Source: Bacteroidales bacterium Bact_07 (GTDB lineage: Bacteria > Bacteroidota > Bacteroidia > Bacteroidales > Tenuifilaceae). From it: DNA of 8,119 bases. The position numbers and the translations under genes were made by a program. Location: positions 1 through 8,119 of the forward strand of contig LUYY01000256.1 of assembly GCA_001603415.1 (NCBI GenBank), given 5' to 3'. Positions 6,101-8,119 of this stretch are shown here, piece after piece; the first letter of the stretch is position 1; the number at the start of each line of letters is the position of its first letter. The notes beneath the pieces were generated by a model, which saw only the letters and a list, made by a program, of their open reading frames with translations, did not search any database and was not told the origin of the DNA.

Positions 6101-8119
6101 TGCTAGCCGTACCGCAACCGTGAGAGCTGTTTACTAAAACACGGTAAGTTGCTGAGCGTGTATTGTAGGTTAGGCCTAATAGGGGCAACTGGTAGGTTGT
6201 GTTACTTAGTGTTTCCCACGAGGTTGAGCCTACAAATTTGCGTTGCCATGTATAGGTTGAATAGCCTGTTGTAGCGGTTAGGATAACCGTATCGACATTC
6301 GAGGTGGTAAGAGTATCAGCAGGCATAAGTGTAAGGTTGGGCAACCCAAAGGTTGATACGGTAAGGGTTGTTGTATCGTTTGTTTTGTTTATGTCATCCT
6401 GAAATTTTGTATAGGCAGCAAGGGTGTAGTCCCCCTGATCGCTTATATCAATTGTACCAGAAAAGGTAAAAGTATAAGTGTCGTTGGTAGTCCACCCGCT
6501 GGGTGGTGTAAATGTTTCAGAAAGAACCTCTTGGTTGTTAACGCTAAAGCCTACCGTTACGCTTTGGCTACCATTGAATGGGGTATTCCCGTTGTGCTTA
6601 ATCGTTACACTTGGGTTAATTGGTAAGGGGTGGAAACAGTCGTCGCCAATATTATTGATGCTTATAGCACTTAAATCCTTGTCGGACTGAATAACTTCAA
6701 TGGTATCGTGTGCGGAACATCCACGTGAATTCTGCACTTCAACTGCATAAAGTCCAAACTGCACCTCGCCAGCGTTATAGGTTTGGGTTGATTTCCCGTT
6801 TGACCAATCCTGAGAACTTGAGGGTATCATTGTTTTCCATTGGTAGGAGCTAAAACCACTGCCTGCATCCAACTTCACCGTATCAACTTGGAGTGTTCCG
6901 ATATCGGGGCCAAGAGTATATCCGGGCATACCGTAAACTTCAAGGGTGGTTTTCAGAGTGTCGTTGCTGCGGTTAAGCTCATTTGGTAGGTTATTAAATG
7001 CCTCCAGCTCATAGATTTTGGCAGTGCCAAAGCTGAAGCTAAATGAGGTTGTGAAGTTTGATGATTGATTCTGGTTCAGAACCGAGGAAATGGTTATGGT
7101 ATCGGCTAGTTCCTGTCCATCGATATCTACAACGTAAGGGATTTTAAGGTTTTCCGGTAGAGGCTTGTAGCCAAAGTTTTTGAGCGTAAGGGTAAGGTTC
7201 GACTGGCCTATTTCACAGGCGTTGGTTGGGGAGTGAAGCGCTGTAAAACCAATATCGTATGGCAACTCGTAAATTTCTACCATATCAATGGCAACCCCCT
7301 CGTAGTTATTCGTTTCGTTCGATTTGAAAACAAATCGGAACTTGACGTTACCAGCAGTAATTGCATCGGAAGGAAGCAGCGTTGCTGCTTTTACATAGTC
7401 GGGTGTGTTTTTGCTCCATCCCGCAGAATTAAGCGCAGTAACGGTAGGCGTGTCGTACCAGTTTAGGCTGTAGCCCGGATGGGCATCGAGTAGGGTCCAA
7501 GTATGCCCCCCGTCGGTGCTGTACTCCAGGTTTAGTCCATCAACACCTTCCTCAATTTGCATTTTGTAGTAAAAGCTAAAAACGGGGTAGTTCAGGGAAC
7601 TAATATTAAAACAAGGGCTTTCAAGGAACGATGTTTCATTGTTATTATGGGTGTACTTCAGGTTTGTAACCCATGCTTTTTGACCATTGGCTGCACCATT
7701 AAGCACGTTGCCTTGTGGAGTTCCCCATGTAATGCTTTTGTTTATGCCATACCCATTCCAGTATGCTGTGGAATTCTCGAACGAGGTGGAATAAGGCGTG
7801 TTTACCTGTGGGTAAACGTAAAAGTTTTGCGTAAGGGCATCGTTGCTATTATCTTCGTCGTTTGGGTGGAATGTTTTTATAACAATGCTTTTAGCACCGG
7901 GTGTACTAAAATCTGCTTTCTGCGAAAAAGTTAGGGTTGCTTGACCCTCAACGGGTATGGTTGGACTAAATGTTTCGCGCGTAAAAGTCGTTCCCCCGTC
8001 GAGTGAGTATCCCACCTCAAAGGGTGTGGATATAGTGGTTCCACCATAATTACGAACTTTAACCTTAATCTCTTCATGGTTCGTTAACCCGCAGTAGGGT
8101 TGTGGAGTAAGCATTTGAA
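3186..8119 (-). CDS. Giant T9SS-secreted modular surface protein with CARDB-like and PKD-like repeats, 5' end outside window
   Basis: The frame is open from the right window edge to TAA at 3188-3186. Residues are numbered here from the first visible Met (8114), which is not the true start: the frame continues upstream, and this Met sits inside a module at the position where sister modules have Leu-Ser-Pro-like residues. The visible order is: CARDB-like module ~1-102 (partial); MAM/LamG-like jelly roll ~103-283, with the stretch STDGGHTWTLL at 199-209; alternating CARDB-like and PKD-like modules ~285-1549; T9SS type A sorting domain ~1556-1642. Export through the outer membrane by the type IX system, then surface attachment or release after removal of the sorting domain, follows from family knowledge. 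No protease, glycosidase or other catalytic signature is visible, so a role in adhesion, matrix or surface structure is inferred. The signal peptide must lie outside the window. A terminator follows 31 bases after the stop. Confidence 0.92.
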   Translation of the reverse strand, partial: QMLTPQPYCGLTNHEEIKVKVRNYGGTTISTPFEVGYSLDGGTTFTRETFSPTIPVEGQATLTFSQKADFSTPGAKSIVIKTFHPNDEDNSNDALTQNFYVYPQVNTPYSTSFENSTAYWNGYGINKSITWGTPQGNVLNGAANGQKAWVTNLKYTHNNNETSFLESPCFNISSLNYPVFSFYYKMQIEEGVDGLNLEYSTDGGHTWTLLDAHPGYSLNWYDTPTVTALNSAGWSKNTPDYVKAATLLPSDAITAGNVKFRFVFKSNETNNYEGVAIDMVEIYELPYDIGFTALHSPTNACEIGQSNLTLTLKNFGYKPLPENLKIPYVVDIDGQELADTITISSVLNQNQSSNFTTSFSFSFGTAKIYELEAFNNLPNELNRSNDTLKTTLEVYGMPGYTLGPDIGTLQVDTVKLDAGSGFSSYQWKTMIPSSSQDWSNGKSTQTYNAGEVQFGLYAVEVQNSRGCSAHDTIEVIQSDKDLSAISINNIGDDCFHPLPINPSVTIKHNGNTPFNGSQSVTVGFSVNNQEVLSETFTPPSGWTTNDTYTFTFSGTIDISDQGDYTLAAYTKFQDDINKTNDTTTLTVSTFGLPNLTLMPADTLTTSNVDTVILTATTGYSTYTWQRKFVGSTSWETLSNTTYQLPLLGLTYNTRSATYRVLVNSSHGCGTASNSVFINTRDLGVYSIEHPSDTTCLSPDGFKIKAVIQNFGQDVYPAGTTINTVVTTELGQQQQSFTLTSELTPGDRTTIEMSEFTILPAGEHTITVSTAVSGDLNPNNDSKSITVKLVPAPAVDISPDTLRQYFTPTSVYTITPTYSADCDSYLWNDNSTEPTYTIYGFPSFSKYFIEAQNPYGCKASDTLWVVSNDIALLQILSPKNSCELNGSFDVKFRIQNLGPEISAGTHFNVKVWLNGNLAITETVTLQAALSYQNVRDITLVTKANISHHAEIRIEIMPENGTEEISYANNSATLYVTSTGYPTIDLGPDRDVYAFADTIKAGNGFDKYLWTTGSTDSTIIVNQTGTYGVTVTDYYGCSAYDEINVKFHLEDIKINSLLSPQSGCNMSNAETVRISIQNNGNTTISSGTQLIVGFKQNETIKTETVTLNQDLTPASTREITLTNTMDFSVRKTHSVWVWVKLTSDMVSSNDTIYQEITAYPDLLVNLGPDETACMGNSVTLNAGSYPNASYHWNTGESTQTINVYSSGNYTVTVTDANGCTASDSKLVNFTPLPVVSLQDFAPVCSNQAEVTLSGGYPSNGTWSGTAVTGNIFKPTEAGAGAHPITYTYTDQYGCTNSASKPITVNPTPVINLGADRTITTPITLDPGEFTSYLWHDGSTNRTYYVNKTGTYSVTVTDNNGCQGYDEVYIIYNETFDVQVTALHQPTSHCFEGLPDNVSISIANKGGKTINTNETIDLTMNVTGQSISETINFDSPFKPNDTKMYNFTQKVNLNKGQNTFTFTAKLNSISGTPNTFNVNIYDLPNLKLADGKDTLRVSLPYELTSGIGGVTYQWSTGSTSPTITISNGQWGKYWLKVTDSHGCSASDTIVILWPVSVNSQILNTEISIYPNPASNWFTVKIDSKKPISHFIELVSPVGQSVWQIKTDLGMEWERTFNTTNLTNGIYLLRISNEAGSRTMKICISHH
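3189..3449 (-). other. T9SS type A C-terminal sorting domain (part of the large secreted protein)
   Basis: These last ~87 residues of the large protein carry the marks of the Por secretion / T9SS type A sorting domain. The opening motif is IYPNPASNWFTV (residues 1564-1575), the middle has an SPVGQ turn (1591-1595), and the last strands are LTNGIYLLRI (1617-1626) followed by a short basic strand ending in ISHH. In this family the domain targets the protein to the type IX translocon and is cleaved off on the cell surface by the sortase-like PorU. Its presence implies that the genome encodes T9SS machinery, none of which is in this window. Confidence 0.9.
3468..7262 (-). repeat. Protein-level array of alternating CARDB-like (A) and PKD/Ig-like (B) modules
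   Basis: This part of the large protein (residues ~285-1549) has a recurring two-module unit. A modules (~110 residues) start with a Pro-x-x-x-Cys-like segment, continue with an Asn-x-Gly turn, and usually end near an Asn-Asp/Asn-Asn pair. Their characteristic Cys residues are C300, C493, C694, C880, C1061 and C1386. B modules (~70-90 residues) have a Tyr-x-Trp core, a GxY strand in most copies, and end in Gly-Cys. Their Gly-Cys Cys residues are C466, C667, C855, C1034, C1216, C1358 and C1539. The order is A-B x5, then an extra PKD-like domain and another B, then A-B. The copies are strongly diverged in DNA, so this is an old duplication and not a recent tandem repeat. The partial A module at the right edge suggests the array extends beyond the window. 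Confidence 0.85.
7266..7808 (-). other. MAM/LamG-like jelly-roll domain within the large secreted protein
   Basis: Residues ~103-283 match the pattern of Bacteroidota extracellular jelly-roll domains. They open with a Ser-Phe-Glu strand and an aromatic-rich turn, followed by a Trp-Gly-x-Pro segment. The Gly-x-x-Ala-Trp-x-Thr strand (144-150) leads to a Leu-x-Ser-Pro-Cys strand (164-168), then a Phe-Ser-Phe-Tyr-Tyr strand and the STDGGHTW hairpin. The domain closes with a Gly-x-x-Ile-Asp strand (273-277). Such domains often bind carbohydrate or protein ligands, but no ligand can be assigned here. It interrupts the CARDB-like series between the partial module at the window edge and the first complete A module. 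Confidence 0.7.

Noticed and set aside
3468..7262. DNA-level tandem repeat or CRISPR-like array
   Set aside because: The periodicity exists only in the protein. At the nucleotide level copies are too diverged, and there are no identical direct repeats with unique spacers.
7557..7934. Plus-strand reading frame of 125 codons
   Set aside because: It is antisense to the jelly-roll part of the large secreted protein; its Cys- and Val-rich translation matches no family I recognise.
8112..8114. ATG as the start codon of the large secreted protein
   Set aside because: The frame is open upstream to the window edge, no signal peptide follows this Met, and it falls inside a CARDB-like module at a position aligned with internal residues of the sister modules. 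The gene is cut by the window.

Overview
The window appears to come from a member of the Bacteroidota, possibly Bacteroidales or a related order. The clearest evidence is a type IX secretion system (T9SS) type A C-terminal sorting domain at the end of a very large modular protein. Supporting signs are the CARDB-like and PKD-like modules typical of that phylum, start regions without an obvious Shine-Dalgarno sequence, and a candidate promoter resembling the Bacteroidota -33/-7 type. No finer assignment can be made from the sequence alone.

Both genes lie on the minus strand and both are cut by the window edges. Reading in the direction of transcription (right to left), positions 8119-3186 hold the C-terminal 1,643 or so residues of a giant secreted protein. 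It contains a CARDB-like module cut by the edge, a MAM/LamG-like jelly-roll domain, a long alternating array of CARDB-like and PKD-like beta-sandwich modules, and a T9SS sorting domain. No catalytic domain is visible, so a surface adhesin or structural role is more likely than an enzymatic one.

Positions 3030-3185 are a 156-bp intergenic region. It holds a perfect 30-bp palindrome with A/T flanks, which is a probable intrinsic terminator, followed by a possible promoter.

Positions 3029-1 encode the first 1,009 residues of a second protein with no stop codon in the window. It is a single-chain, multi-cofactor oxidoreductase. In order it has a 2Fe-2S ferredoxin-like domain, a pyridine nucleotide-disulfide-oxidoreductase-like flavin domain, a 2x[4Fe-4S] ferredoxin domain, a BFD-like [2Fe-2S] domain and a DAO-type FAD domain. 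These correspond to parts that are usually separate subunits in HcnABC-like, proline or hydroxyproline dehydrogenase complexes.

The two genes are co-directional but separated by the terminator, so they are probably independent transcription units with no evident functional link. I saw no tRNA, rRNA, CRISPR array, insertion sequence or attachment site. The plus strand carries only antisense reading frames.
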